From Marsupella aquatica (Eukaryota > Marchantiophyta), in NCBI GenBank assembly GCA_973895155.1, contig OZ316894.1:10106001-10170000 (forward strand): DNA of 64,000 nucleotides, read 5' to 3'. The first letter of the stretch is position 1; every line of letters begins with the position of its first letter. The translations under genes and the position numbers were made by a program. The notes under the pieces are model-generated. The model had not been told where the DNA came from. It made no database searches and saw nothing but the letters and a program-made list of their open reading frames with translations. This document shows, in pieces, positions 11,975-24,954 of the stretch.

Positions 11975-12634
11975 GCAAAGAGAGAGATTTTCTTGGTGGG
12001 ACCTTGAATGAAAATTGTCAACTTAACCAGCCCCCAAAACTCCAAAATGGCCTGGTGGGACCTCGAACATATGTTGGATCGGGTTTAGTAAGGAATTGTC
12101 GGGCCCGACAATGCTCGCCTCACAGGGTTGACCCATCAGTGTAAACGATCCTCACAGACTCGCAGCCCAGCCCAGCCCAGCCCAGAGTGCAGCTTCAATG
12201 CACAACTTCTACTCCTCACAATCCAGGAAAATGTATCAACATTGCGTCCTTTGCATCACTCCGGATGCGCGTCCATCCTCTCCTCTCAGTGCAGTGCAGC
12301 TTCGACCCCCCCGCAATCTAGCACGATGTATGCACATTGGGTTGAAAATGGCACCCAACTTTCACTTGGAAAGTCCTGGGCCTTGCTCCCGTGAGCGTTG
12401 CAGTGGGGGTCCTATTAGGTACATAGGGAGTTGTGTCTCCTCTCACCCCAAAGTAAATTTTGCTGTTCTTCACCTGGGTAAGGTGTCAAAGATCTGCATG
12501 GCCAGGCAATTTCTTAGTAAACCTGCTCCAGCATATTTTTGAGGTTCCACGGGCCATTTTGGACTTTTGGGGACTGGTTAAGTAGGCAACTTTCATTCAA
12601 GGTCCCACCAAGCAAATTTCTCTTAGCAAAGAGG
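11975..12634. mobile_element. Non-autonomous element with ~93-bp inverted repeats
   Basis: The left arm (11975-12067) and right arm (12539-12634) are reverse complements with scattered mismatches. Matching landmarks are TTGGTGGGACCTTGAATGAA in the left arm against TTCATTCAAGGTCCCACCAA in the right, then AACTTAACCAG against CTGGTTAAGT, and CCAAAATGGCC against GGCCATTTTGG. The ~470-bp middle contains a CAGCC microsatellite (12165-12185) and no recognisable protein. Long imperfect terminal repeats fit a Mutator-like or foldback MITE. I could not identify a clean target-site duplication, so family assignment is open. Confidence 0.7.
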
Positions 12635-12640
12635 TTTGTA

Positions 12641-13374
12641 AAGAGGTTTGCACCTTTACAGATTATACACTTCCCAAAGTTGTTAATTAGATTTGTTTCA
12701 AAGTTGTACTAAATTAGAATTCACAGAAAAGATCAGTGTACAAATAGGTTTATTTTGTTAGATTTTCACAGGTGCCCATTAGATTCTCTTCTCAGCGTAA
12801 AGTTTCCGTAGGCTTCGTTTTCGTGTGTTTTCCTAATACATATGCTGTACATGATTGTGCTGGAGACCTGTTTCAACAAAGAACTCACTTTAGAGACAAA
12901 TTGAATCCATGCGACAGTTTGTCAGGCTGTTGGGTGGAAGGTGGAATTAGTTCCTTTCCCATTCAAGATATCCCCTTATTATTCGAACCCACTGACACTG
13001 GCTTTGAAGATTGGCTTTGGTACCAATTAGTTTTTGAATTATATTTTATAAGCCCCAAGGCAAGGCAAGGCAAGGCAAGGAGGGGAGGGCCTGTGGGGAT
13101 ATGTTTTTGATAACTTTTTCAGTCACCATTCCCTGAAGCTGTCAGCCTGTTTTTTCAACCCACATATAACTGAGGTGAATTTTTGGCTCTGGTACCATTA
13201 TTTTCATTATTTATTATAAGCCCAGTGCTTGTCTGTTGCGAGACAAGGAAGGGAAGGGAATGGAAGACAATAAGGAGAAGGGGGTTGTTTTTTGGCAGTG
13301 ATGAACAGAAATATTGTTATCAAATAACGAGTATTTTTGCCTTCCCACACGATATTTCATACATACTAATTAGG
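12641..13374. other. Intergenic with AAGGC microsatellite
   Basis: (AAGGC)n lies at about 13056-13080. Two related stretches (13005-13065 and 13172-13235), both with GGTACCA then TTTATAAGCCC-like text, indicate a local duplication. No gene recognised, including the 112-codon frame at 12772-13110. Confidence 0.4.
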
Positions 13375-14230
13375 GACCCCCATGAGAGGTCTCTTGCAAA
13401 TTCCCTGCCATGAGGTTGCGCCACATCACCACAACCAGCCACAAACAGGAATGATCCTCCTTTTAACAATAACAAACGTGCACAGTCCTGTTTGTGGCAA
13501 AAGCAACGTAATTTTTGGGGCGCCATACCGTAAATATTGAACGTAAAAAAACCAAAATACAAAGAGAGATATGTCATTTAGTAAAATAAAGTTACCATTT
13601 TTATGTTTGTCAAAGATATATCAGTGTTTTATATCAAAATGCTTGTATTTTTTAATTATTTGCAAGCTTGAAAAAACCAACCAATAGAAATGTACATAGT
13701 TAAAACCCCTTTGGCTTCACATTGTAAAATTAAATAATCAATCTTCTTAGTACTTGATAAAATATGTCAATGTTTGATTCATTGGAAAACTCAAGATCAA
13801 GATTTAGAAACTCGTGACCTCTTTAGTATTGTCTTGATAAAATCTCTCAATTTCACACTCATTGGAAAGCTAAAGTAAAATTAAAAACTCATCATCTCCT
13901 TAGTACTTGACAAAATCTATCAATGTTAGGTTCATTGGAAAGCTAGAGAAATTCAGATACTCATGATCTCTCTAATTCTTGACGAATAATCTCAATGTCA
14001 CACATTAGAAAGCTAGAGAGATTGAAAACCTTGTGATCTCTTTAGTATCGTGACAAAATCTGACTTAAAATTTGTCAATGTCGGACTCAATGTTGGAAAG
14101 CTAAAACAATTCATGGACTCATGATCAATATTTCTTATACTCACACTCATTGGAAAGGCAAAGAAATTAGAAAAACTCATTTGGAACTTGACAAAATTTG
14201 TCAATCTGAGGCTCATTGGAAACCTTTTCT
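13375..14230. repeat. Dispersed repeat, copy 1, with internal ~85-bp minisatellite
   Basis: The first ~535 bp (13375-13910) match 52132-52670 closely. Both start abruptly at GACCCCCATGAGAGGTCTCT and run through AACCAGCCACAAA, TTTGTGGCAAAAGCAACGTA and TTAAATAATCAATCT. From 13741 the copy becomes a degenerate tandem array of ATTGGAAAGCTA...CTCATGA.CTC.TTAGTACTTG with about five to six units. No coding capacity or terminal inverted repeat is visible. Sharp matching left ends suggest transposition or segmental copying. Confidence 0.8.
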
Positions 14231-15109
14231 CGATTAAGAGATATCACAATCTCATCACCGTCTCAAACTTAGCCGTTGAAAATTGATTTCTTTGATTACG
14301 TCGCCATCCCTTGTCCACAATGCTTGCTTTCCGGCTTGAATTGTTCGCATTCCTCTAGTCTTCAACTGAAGCTCACTCTGAACATAGGTTGACGCCAAAT
14401 GCAGCCTCTATGTCAAAGAAACAATCGTTGGGCTCCCTTTCACACCATAGCTTTCTTAAATAAAAAAAATTACAAATCCTTCATGTGAAGCGATGACTCG
14501 TTTGTTTTGTGTGTTCTTCCCACCGAATCAACAAGCGCTCTTTTGCCAATAGCTAAGTGTTGTCCTCTAGTCTGTCTTGTGGCGGTAATGCTCAATGTAA
14601 CTCACAAACGATCAATCATGAATGATAGAAACACGATTTCTCCAATGTATAAGCAAAAACCGTCAAAAAACTCATTTCCTCCATATTCAACATTCCGTTG
14701 ATAAATCTCCTCTATCTTTTGAGCGTTTTCTTTTGTACGAGCACACACCAAGACCATCGGGAGACTCAAAACCGTCGATTACCGCCTTGTTGAAAATTGA
14801 TTTCACTTCATCAAACACACATTCTTTGGATGAACATGGGAGTCCACGGATTAATTTCATGCTTGTAGGCCATTGTGAGATATGATGCCCCATGGATTTG
14901 AGGGACTCTTGCCCATAATGCTCTACAACTATAATATTAACACACTTGAAGATCTAAGATTTATATGTTTATTAATAATGTTAATTTTAATGAAACATGA
15001 GGACCATCTTTCTCACAATGGAGAGTTTTATACGATGGGTTTGTAAAGAACTTGATTAATTGAGCCGTGTCATCTGATATAAACTTTTCAATCGGTGTAA
15101 CGAATATAA
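14231..15109. other. Intergenic, no feature seen
   Basis: Frames at 14507-14893 were inspected and show no recognisable domain. No RNA gene or element ends found. Confidence 0.4.
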
Positions 15110-15545
15110 ACAGTGTGGGAAGAGTCATTCCCTTATAGTTTGGCGTGCCCGGCTTTTGTTTTTTGCCGTCGTTTCATGTCTTTGACGAGAGGACAGTACT
15201 GTACTGGAAAACGGTACCGTTGGGCCGGGTTTCCGCCCGCTTCTAGTTGGGACAAAAGAAGAAACCAGCTCGACGTACTGGACCGTATGCCCGGTGCCCG
15301 AGACGCCGTCGCCAGTCCTCAGCCTATGACCTTCCGTCATTGACCGGTTGTCCAGTTGCCCGGTTGCGGGGATGCCCGTGAAGGACGGGTCTTTTTGTCT
15401 TGCCTACTGCCGTGCGCCGGCAGCCCGGCGCGCTTGATGGACGTAGGGGCAGGAGGACCGGGGACACCCTGACGGTCTGGCAGATCGAGCAGGTAGGCAC
15501 GTTTCCCGGACGAGGCAGCGGGTACCATTTTGAAGGTGGAGGATA
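15110..15545. other. GC-rich island of unknown nature
   Basis: A GC- and CpG-rich block with abrupt edges in AT-rich surroundings. Overlapping frames on both strands (for example 15113-15343 and 15337-15582) are what high GC produces by chance. Shares only short words such as GTTTCCCGG with the island at 24955-25440. Confidence 0.35.
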
Positions 15546-15589
15546 TTTTAGCTGGGAATATTAATATCTTAATAGTGTTCATCTCGAAT

Positions 15590-16500
15590 TTGAAGACCCA
15601 TAGACAGCAATGTTGGTCTTTGAAACACCATGGATCACATTTAAAAAGAAAAAACGACTTAATTCTAATGATTTGATAGTAATGAATTTAGAATGGGTTT
15701 AGTTTTTGGAGATAGACGACACGGTACGATTTTTGAACAATTTTGGTTGAATTTTCATCATAAACTGAAGAGAGGAAATTGTTGTTAGATAAGAATATAT
15801 AGAAAGGGACAAAACAGAGTACAAATGAACAAACAAAAGAGGATCCAAGTGGACAAAACCAAACCTAAAAGTGAAACCATAAACACCAAGAAAGAGGAAC
15901 TAAAAATAAGAAATGAGCAATAGGGAACCCCAAGAAACCAAGAAAGTGTACCTAAAACCAACCCAAATGGACCCAGGTCCTCATCATTCCTAGCAAATGT
16001 GGCAAAAAGCTAATGGTCCACATCAAGTGTCAAAACTAGATCGGCAAGTGGGATTGGAACATCCTCTAGGGGACCTAGGCGCTGCGGAGGCACAGTAGCA
16101 CCCACTGTAAGAGATCGACGATAGATGCCCCAAGCTTGAGCACGCTGTAAGGTGACTGAAATGTGTTGGCGAAAGTGCGTGGTCAAAAAAAATAGCAAGG
16201 GTCCGGTGGGACCCATTCGACCATGAACATCCCGGGAAGCTTGCTGAAGAAGCCCATCAAACTGAGGATGAAGACACCCAATCAATTAGGAATATTTGGA
16301 CTTTTGTTTTCTCATCTCTCCACTGTTTTTTTGGTCGTTCCTCTGTTTTTTTAATTCTCCTCCTTCTCTGATTGCCTTGCAAGTGCAAATCTAAAAATTA
16401 TTTCATGACTTATTCATCCAGCTATGCATCACAAACTCCCATAGACTACCAACATGCTGTCTATGGGAGCACTGTAGCCCACATGGTGGCCCATCCTGGC
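15590..16500. repeat. Dispersed repeat family, copy 3, split by ~0.5 kb
   Basis: 15590-15780 matches the left half of copies 1 and 2; 16350-16500 matches the right half (landmarks CTCCTTCTCTGATTGCCTTG, ATTATTTCATGACTTATTCA and CTATGGGAGCACTGTAGCCC). The intervening 15781-16310 is absent from copy 2 and so is probably an insertion. That insert holds a 91-codon minus-strand frame (16285-16010) rich in leucine, glutamine and arginine which I do not recognise; it may be a transposon protein fragment. Confidence 0.5.
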
Positions 16501-17640
16501 TTCAGTTGGGGTTCTATCTCTCAATTCTTCTATTCCAAGAAACACTCTATGCTCTGAGCTTATTTTTAAAAGTGCCTAACAAAAGTACAATGAAGAAAAC
16601 GGGGCCCCATAGAAACACCAAACTAAGACCTGTACAAAGGTCAATATGATATACCTAGAAAAAGGAAAAAGAGAAGGACCAAAAACGAGGGAAAATATAG
16701 TAGCAGTAGCAATGCCATTAGAATAGGGTGCATGGTATACTCTAACCAAGGTGAGATTTGGAACTATATACTTACCCTGTAAATACTAATTTCGTAACAC
16801 TGCAAGCAATAGCAATTCAGTGCGAATTTTGCAAAATATTCATTTGTGGTGGGCTGTCAAAATTGTAGCAATTAGACCCAATGAAAAGTACATGACAGTG
16901 CCAAAAGTTAGCGCCTAGCACCGAGAGACAGTTTCCCAAATACAAGAGACCTAATGAAGGGGGAATAAGGGAAAAGCCCAAGTAATAGAATTTCCCGGCT
17001 TGGCAATCTCTCACCAAGGACATGTGATTATGAATTGGGTTCCACTCCATGTTGGGTGGGTATGTATTCTGAGTCAATGTAGGACTGAGTGGAGATTTAT
17101 ATGAAAAACAAAACTACACATTCGTTCTGCCTGCAGGCAAGTCGAACTGCTTGCTCATGGGAAGTTTTGTTCTCCCTCGGAAAATAGGAATGAGGCCAAT
17201 GTAATAATTTTCCGGCTGCCCCCAGATATTTGGAGAGTAGGGGACAAAGCCTCCTTGAGACTATGTTGTTATGGATAAATTGACTTCATTGAAGATCAAA
17301 GATTCTTAATTCCAAAATCAAAGCCTGGAGTATGACCCAAAATGCTGGCAAACGTTGTCAGAACACTACTCCAATTCTGGAGCTCCAAATGCTTCTTTGC
17401 TAAAGAGACCTTCCAGAGCTGGAGCAAGCTGTCATTATATATCTGTTTAAAGAATGGGGTGAGATGAAGCATAGTCTCCCAAAAAGCAAGTCACAATATA
17501 TTGTCTCACTAACACAGTTTGCCTCATGAAAGTCTTGGTTGAGGTTGTGGGGGTGATGTTGCGAGGTGAAAGTTGTGACATTCTAATCCAGCAAAACTCC
17601 TTTGACATAGAGTGAAGCACATTCGAAAGCCATTCAGGCA
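16501..17640. other. Intergenic, no feature seen
   Basis: No domain, RNA gene or element end could be supported in this stretch. Confidence 0.4.
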
Positions 17641-17800
17641 TGATCAGCCCCTATTCAATGCCTGGATAATAGTCACTCAGCCCCCATTTCACCTTGAATC
17701 CACGCCTGGATAACAGTCACTCACCCCCCATTTAGACACTTTATGAAACCTTGAATACATGCCTATAGTCAGACTCACCCCCCACTTGGACACGTTATGG
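17641..17800. repeat. Tandem array, ~55-bp unit, about 3 copies
   Basis: Units contain GCCTGGATAA(T/C)AGTCACTCA then CCCCCATTT and ACCTTGAAT. Diverged copies; no coding content. Confidence 0.65.
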
Positions 17801-20136
17801 ACAGCCCTATTCTTTTGTATTTGTGCCATGGAGAAAAGGGAAAAAATTACCAGTATTATTATACAGTGCCCTCGTTTTGCTGCGCTGTATTATTCTGTAT
17901 AGCGCTGTGGAGTCCAGTCTAACGCACTACACTATACCTACATGACAAAACAGAGTTGGGTTCTCGAGACTGAGCGTCCACCTTATCTTCCCTTTCTCTG
18001 GAAATGCTGGAAAATCCGGGGAAAAGGAGATCTGGTTTGCTGACAGTGCAATTAATGCGATCAACATGTGACCAAAATATGCGCTTCGTCCAAAGCTAAA
18101 GCCCAAGTCCGATTAAACGCTGATATGTCAGTGGTGACATTCTCTCATACATGGCTGCTCATACCGCGTGGCTCATGTGGATATACAGAATTTTTATTCC
18201 GCCAGGGTGGCGAATGTCACCATATGTGACTGAGAAGATGCTAACAATGTTTTTTATTAATTGTTTTTTCGTTTCATAAATATTTGATTGGTAGGTCTCC
18301 CTTGATTTCGTGAAAGATACTCATCGGATTCCGGCTAAAGGGGTCGAAATAGATTAGCACACCCCTTCAGCCAGAATCGCACGACAGCTAAGGACCCTTT
18401 AGCCAGAATCTGGACAGCTAATCGAAGACAAAAAAAAAATTGGCTAATTTCTGCTCAAACTGGTTAGGCAAAATCTGGAAATGTTTGACACCGATGGTGT
18501 TCATAGTATGATAGACAAAATAACGGACCTGTTATCTGATCCTAACGACAAGTCAGTTGGAAATTCTCAATTGCAAAAGTAGTTCTTACTTCGTTCCAGA
18601 CTTCCAGGGGTGATAAATCTCAGTCTAAATTTAGGCTATACCTAGCCAAAACATGACTTCATTGCCAGTCACACCACATAGGACCTTTTTTGGCAAGATT
18701 TTTGCTTCATAAAGTTTACAGGCTGTTATGTCTGGAATTTGATTTTTTACCTCTCTATGGAAACTCCTGGCATATTTTTCCAGGCCACCGTATTTTGGGG
18801 CCAAATTTTGGTGTAGAGTACCAATGTTCTTTAAATTCAAATGAACCAGATTATGCTGACTGTAGTAGAGCCCATCCCAAATTTCTTAGGTTATGTTTCT
18901 TGGCATGTCTCGGAAGGAGATGTACAATATTCCACAGCAGTGCCTCACTACACGCAGGACTGAAGGACAGTCAGTACTCTCATTTTCATGCTAGTTTTGT
19001 AGGATTTTGGATTTAGTACTCACACGAATCAAGAAGGCTGGAATGAGATGCGGGAATGTGTCGAGTAAAGCCTTACATAAAGCCCAACTGTGAGGCACTC
19101 TATCCATCCTTGATTAATATCAGATGGAAGACAAGATGGACGAGAGAAATTCTATGGCCTGCAACTAGCAAATCAAACTGAGCAAGAAACCAGTCATGCC
19201 TCACGGCAGGGCTTATGAATGATAATGAAGTCCATTACTTGCATCATTTCTGCTGGTTGCAAGCTCACAGAGTTTGGTGCGATATTAGGGGCCCAAACCA
19301 AAACAGGAGTGGAGGTCACACACATGGAAGCCACTTAGCCCCATAAGAATTATAGTATAGGTATATGCTCTTGCCCAAGTGATAATTGGTTCAGATGCAC
19401 TACCCTTTCACTCAGGCTCCATTTCCCTTCTCCCGTCCGCCTTCGACTGTCCCCTACCCTCAGGTGATCCTCTACCCCAAGAAATAGAATAGAAATGCTG
19501 AGTGGAAGAGTGGTTGTCATGGATTTGCATTTGAAAAGACCTATGCAAAGACTCAGTCCTTTGCAGGAATTTTAGAGGACTGAGTCTAACCCAACAGTAA
19601 GCGAGTTAGAGACAAACAGGAAGGCCCTGGATAGGAAAACCCTCTCCCATCCCTCTCAAAAAAATTAGAAGCCAGTTACTATATCGGCTGCCTACTCCTT
19701 GCAACATTTTTTCCTCCTGGGTTTTCTCTCCTTAAACTTCCTCCGGACTCAGCCCCTTGCCAATATCTTGCCGCCTAACTCGTAAACTACTCATGTCGCA
19801 CTTACCATTCAGGCAGAGTCGCAGTATGCTGAGACCTTGCACCACACAAGAACCGTGCATCTTGCAATCCACCAAGAAAGTATTGTAAAAGTTTGCAGAG
19901 CTCTGGCAAGTGAATGTACCCAATAAGCAAATGATTAGTACATAAATGTTCTCTGCTTAACTGTACCCTAGTTTTTCATTGATTTCTTTTGGGCCAACTG
20001 AACTTTAGTTTTTCGTTTGTTGGCCAGCCTTCCACGATGAAAGCGTTTTACTGTTCCATTCTGCCATGTCAGGCATGCGCCTATAATTCTGTGCATTCTC
20101 GAATAGCATAGCATTGCAGTGGGCCACAAGGGCAGT
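17801..20136. other. Intergenic, no gene recognised
   Basis: The longest frame (18690-19016, 108 codons) has no recognisable domain. A phrase near 18196 (CCGCCAGGGTGGCGAATGTC) belongs to the weak dispersed family noted at 6193. Nothing else could be supported. Confidence 0.4.
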
Positions 20137-20695
20137 TCGGGCAAAGAGTCGGGCAGTGTGACAAACTATCGTTTGGCTAATGTCCAAACAGCAATAACAC
20201 AAAGAGTTTAGTCTGGCGTGTACACGAGTTCGGTGATTCTTAAATGGGTTAAAAATTGAAACATCTTGGCTTGATGAAAACACAACTTTATATCGGGCAC
20301 AGAGTCAGGCAGAGAAAACTATAATTTGGGTAACGTCCAAACAACAATACTACAAAGAGTTTAGTCTGTCGTGTACAGCACACGAGTTTGGCGTTTCCTG
20401 GATGGGTTAAAAATTGAAAACAATTTTAGATCGGGCGACAGACTCGGGCCGAGGGAAAACTATCGTTTGGCTAAAGTCCAAAACACGATAACTCAAATAG
20501 TGTGTACACGAGTTTGGTATTTCTTGAACAGGTTAAAAATCGAAACATTTAAAATTGAAAGGGAAAAAAAACAAAAGCAGGCACAGAATCTGGCAGTGGG
20601 ATAAACTATACTTTGGCTCACATTCAAAAAATAGTAATGCAAATATTATGTGTGGCATCTCAACGAGTTTAGTGGTTCTTGAAGGGGTGGAATTT
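20137..20695. repeat. Tandem array, ~138-156-bp unit, 4 copies
   Basis: Units start at about 20137, 20293, 20431 and 20577. Each carries TCGGGCA.AGAGTC.GGCAG, AAACTATCGTTTGGCTAA, GTCCAAA, GTGTACACGAGTTTGG and GGGTTAAAAATTGAAA with differences. The last copy is the most diverged. Small plus-strand frames at 20371-20785 lie in the array and are not called. Confidence 0.85.
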
Positions 20696-20929
20696 TCGAA
20701 AATATTAATGAATAATACACTTTATTACAATGGATTGATGTTGCTGAACAGGTATGTCTGCCTTGTTCATGCATACACTCACTAGGTTTGGTGATGGTTC
20801 CTGGATACTTTTCCAAAATACCCCTATGAGTTTTAAATTTAAGAATTTTAAAAATTTGCTAGTTTCTGAAATACCCCTCCTATTTCTCTGGTAATTGATC
20901 TCTATGGTGCTTCCTCTACACGTTGCACC

Positions 20930-21600
20930 TTAATCAGTGAGAGAACATTTGTTTAGGTCTACTTGGGGATTCTCACAGCCAATTTCTCATTGCTTTGAGA
21001 GGCAGCAGAGCGCGCACAAGGGAATGGAGTGCTAACTAATTTCTCTGATAATTGTGCGTATGCCACTAATCTCTCCAAGAGTGAAACGAGAGCACAATTG
21101 ACAGATGGCCAATTTCTCTGGTAATTGTTTGTTATGCCACTAATACTTTGAGAGTCAGCAGGAGAGAGTGCAACTCACTGATAGGCCATGTTTCTGGGAA
21201 TTTATCCTTATGCCATCATTCCTTCCTTTGAGAGTACAGCCGTCTTTTCTGGCAAATTTTCCTTACCCCACCATTTTTTGGAGAGTCAGCAGAGAGTGAT
21301 GGACTTAGAACCTATCATTCCCGCAATTGCCCCTTTTACTACCATTCTTTGGAGAGTCAGCAGAGAGTGATGGACTTAGAGCCTATTTCTCCGGTAATTA
21401 TCCCTTTTTGCGACCATTCTTTTGAGAGTCAGCAGAGAGTGATGACTGATTGCCTAATTCTTGACTGCTGGACACCCTTGGAGAATAAAGCGAATTGTGT
21501 AAAGTTCAGATTGTCTTATCTTGTTAGTCAAGTTATATTATTAAAGCTACCATTCTCTCGAGAGTCAGCAGAGAGTGATGTGCTGATAGCTGATTTCTCT
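20930..21600. repeat. Tandem array, ~71-bp unit, about 8 copies
   Basis: The core GAGAGTCAGCAGAGAGTGAT followed by GGACTTAGA.CCTATTTCTC and ..AATTATCCC is near-identical in the central copies (21285-21450) and degrades outward to 20930 and 21600. The frames at 21188-21657 are read-through of the array. Confidence 0.85.
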
Positions 21601-22479
21601 AATATTTGTTCCTTGCCGACTGTACCCCATTCTGCCACCACACATTTTCAAGTATGATCCCATATTGGCATCCATGCATGTCTATGTATATTCATTTCTT
21701 TGCAACACTGACGCCCTGCATGCCCTAAGCCCTTGCAAAATACTAATAGTTTAATACCATGAGTTTTCGGGTACATTATTTTCGAGTCTATCACCAGTCT
21801 CGATCACTGATGAGGTCCCCTTCACCTTAATTAGTGTTAGTCACACTTATCCAAGAGCTGACATTTCAAAGGCTTTACTCATCAGTTAGTGTTATTCACA
21901 CTAATTTTTATAGCACTAACTTGTGGGCATGAATGAAGTTTACTTTATCTAAAGAGTGAAAAATAGTAAAACGAATCTACTTCGAAGCATACACATGATT
22001 TAGTGTTATTTTGGGGTCAAGGCCACTTTTCCTCAAATTAGTAACACTACTTTGGTGGTAAACATTATTTTGACGTAACACTAATTACAATCAACGAGCA
22101 CATTTAGCATTAGTTTCCAATTAATAAACATCAATATGTGAATGTGACAATGAGGCACTATTTTCCTCCACACAATTTTAAACTAAAATCTAGTGTAAAC
22201 GCAAGAAGCCATGACCAGCATGCACTGTTTTACTCCACACAATTTAATTATTCTAGATTAACTGGGTGTCGTTTCTATGCACAACTACCGGGAGGCCAAA
22301 AATTACCCATGGATGTAATGCTATGGACTATTCATCCTAATAATCCTATGATCCTACCCATGTGCTATGAACCCATAATTAATGCACCCTGAGAGGCATT
22401 CCCGTCCCGTCTTTCAGTCATGAATGTGTCGGGAGATATGCAACAGTACCATACGGAAGGAGCCATTTATTTTTTAATT
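21601..22479. other. Intergenic, no feature seen
   Basis: AT-rich; the word TTAGTGTTA recurs (21835-22060) but no ordered repeat or gene could be defined. Confidence 0.4.
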
Positions 22480-22720
22480 TTAGTGCCCCACGCAGACGGA
22501 GTTACGGACGGATCAGGTTTCCCCAGAGACGCATATTACACGTCCGGTTGGCTCCGCGTTTGTAGGCATGGAGGCCGCGACGTGCGCGCCCCCGCCCCGG
22601 CCCTGGCCCCACGCTGCCCCACAAAGCACGGGCCCCTGTACTGTACGGCGTCCAGCCTTCCAACTACTGTACGGCGGAGGATAGACTTGACTCAGACCGG
22701 CTGACCGGGGTCTTGCTTGC
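22480..22720. other. GC-rich island of unknown nature
   Basis: A short CpG-rich block (GGCCGCGACGTGCGCGCCCC and similar) with the word TACTGTACGGCG repeated. No recognisable protein. Confidence 0.35.
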
Positions 22721-22870
22721 TTGTCTCGTCGTTACATACATTTTCAGCATCATTTTTTAGTATGGAGAGAAATTCGCTCGGTGGAATCTGAGCCATGTCC
22801 TTTTTTTTTAAATTGTTTTATTTTTCGTCAATCTGGCTAGTGTCAATGACATTTCAACAATATTGGGAGG

Positions 22871-23091
22871 AGGCCTTGCCCTCCTCTGCCCTTGTCACAA
22901 CCTTTTTAGATAGAGGGTGCTAGGTTACATTTTAGAGTGCTCAAGTTTTCATCATCCTTCATAGAGCCTAGTGTCTATGAGATTCACTATTCCCTTACAC
23001 TCCTCTTTCCGTTGTCACAATCTCTTTAGATAGAGGGTGTTAGGTTACATTTTAGAGTGCTCAAGTTTTCATCATTAGTCATAGAGCCACG
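22871..23091. repeat. Tandem duplication, 120-bp unit, 2 copies
   Basis: TTGTCACAA.CT.TTTAGATA followed by GAGGGTG(C/T)TAGGTTACA and TTTTAGAGTGCTCAAGTTTT is present at 22891 and 23011. The 3' halves are almost identical. Confidence 0.85.
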
Positions 23092-24954
23092 ACAGTTACT
23101 TTTTGGGTCTCCAGATAGATTCCTCTTCATGACACTGCCATGTAATTAATTCCACAGTTTTACTAGGTTTTCATTTTCTGTGCTATAGGATTTTAGTTTT
23201 CAGTTTCTTAGTGAACTTTTTCTTGTTGTGGGGCACTCGTTTGCCACATACCCTTAGATTTAGATTTGGCTAATTGGGTCTATGGAGTGGTGGGGACTTG
23301 ACTAATGGAAGAGAAAGCTTTATGGTGGGATGGAATCTAGCAAAAACCTACCCCTAAAAGAAATGCTAGCTTGGTTACTTGCCTCATGCATAGCTTTTAG
23401 AAGGGTTTTATTCTCGAAAGAAATTGGTCCAGAGAATGCTGAGCCAGCTTAACTGTGAAGGTTTTTTAAAGTGTGTGCCCATTTTTTCTATTGTGACCTT
23501 GTGTGAAGGAGAGGAGACCAGGGAGTATTCTTTATCTATTGTAAGGATGGTGGTTACATTCTGACTAATTGGGTCTTGGGAAACTGGTTAATGGAAGAGA
23601 GAGCTGTTTGGGGACTGAAATGTACCCCAATTATGCCACTAGATTTGAGCATGATGTTTGTTTAGCATAGATGTTATCTGGGTGGGACCTTGCAACAATA
23701 ACCACCGTGGTGAGATGCACTTATGCGCTAATTTCTTTGTGGGTCTCAAGGGCCATCCGATTGGGGCTGTGCTTGTAACCAGCAATAAGAGAGTTGGAAG
23801 AAGGAGAGTATAAAACCTATAATTAGCAAAGGCTTCTCTCATCTTTCCCCCAAATATGTGAAGCCTACCTGAAGAAGAGCTGCCTTTTGCTTCTGTTGGA
23901 TCCCACCATTCAATGGTCTCAGCCATTGCACTCACATCTGCACACAAGGTGAAAACATGAAGGGCTTTTCTCATAGTTAGTCATCCCAGCAAGTTTAGCC
24001 CAGCGGTGGCAATCTTCACTTGACCAGCGCTTGCATGTGCCTCCATCCTCAAGGCAAGTTTCACCAAAGCGCTCATATCAGGGTAATTTTCAGATTTTTT
24101 TTGCCAGGGTGGAGAATGTCATCTTCTGTGAAGAACAACATACTAAGGACATGTACTTTTCCTTGTTTATCCCATGACCATCAGATCTCCCAAGATTCAA
24201 CGATAACCATCCAATCTGAGATTAATAGGGTCCCAGTCAGTGCTATCAATCTGCCACTCAATACTGTAGGATTACACACAATGGGAAGGTGTACACATGA
24301 GGATGCATGACACAAAGAACCTTGCCAAATTTGTCTAAAAGTGATTTTCATCGAGATAGGCTTACCTGAATATCTGGCACACAAAAAAATACTTTGCACA
24401 CAAAAAGCTTGACACTGACAAATTAAAAACTTTGAAGGAGACTATTATCATCATAAAGACTTTCGTGACTTTTCTTTAAGTGCATTAATTCTCCATAATG
24501 CACCCCTTTTTTGAGGAGGGGATTATACAAAACACCATAAATATAGTAAAAATAAAAACTAAATATAGTTTTACCAAACAAAAATTAATTAACTTTAATC
24601 GAGATCTCAAGATAATAACCAAAGTGATACTAACAAAATATCTATGAATAGAATCTAATATAATTAAAGAAGGTATATTTTTGGCCAATTTCATAGCAAC
24701 CACTTCTTGGATGACCTTTTAATTTGAATTTTTTATTTCAAGGATTCAATTTATTTTTTGTTATCTAAAAGTCACTCAAGTTTTTAGGTACATTGTTGTC
24801 TTAGTTAAGGGCATTATGAGAATATTACCCTCAAAACTAGGGTCATTGCCTTCGTTTTTAAGTGCATTATATCCCACAATGCCCTCTAACCAGGACATTA
24901 TCCTATTCAAAATGGAAGGGTAGGCGGAAGAGGAGGATCCTATGGTGATAATAA
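23092..24954. other. Intergenic with weak dispersed-repeat similarity
   Basis: Segments near 23230-23350, 23530-23620 and 24090-24260 share phrases such as GGCTAATTGGGTCT and TTGCCAGGGTGG.GAATGTCA with each other and with 6193-6440 and 28535-28720. Probably old copies of one family. The 111-codon minus-strand frame at 23974-23639 has no recognisable domain. Confidence 0.35.
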
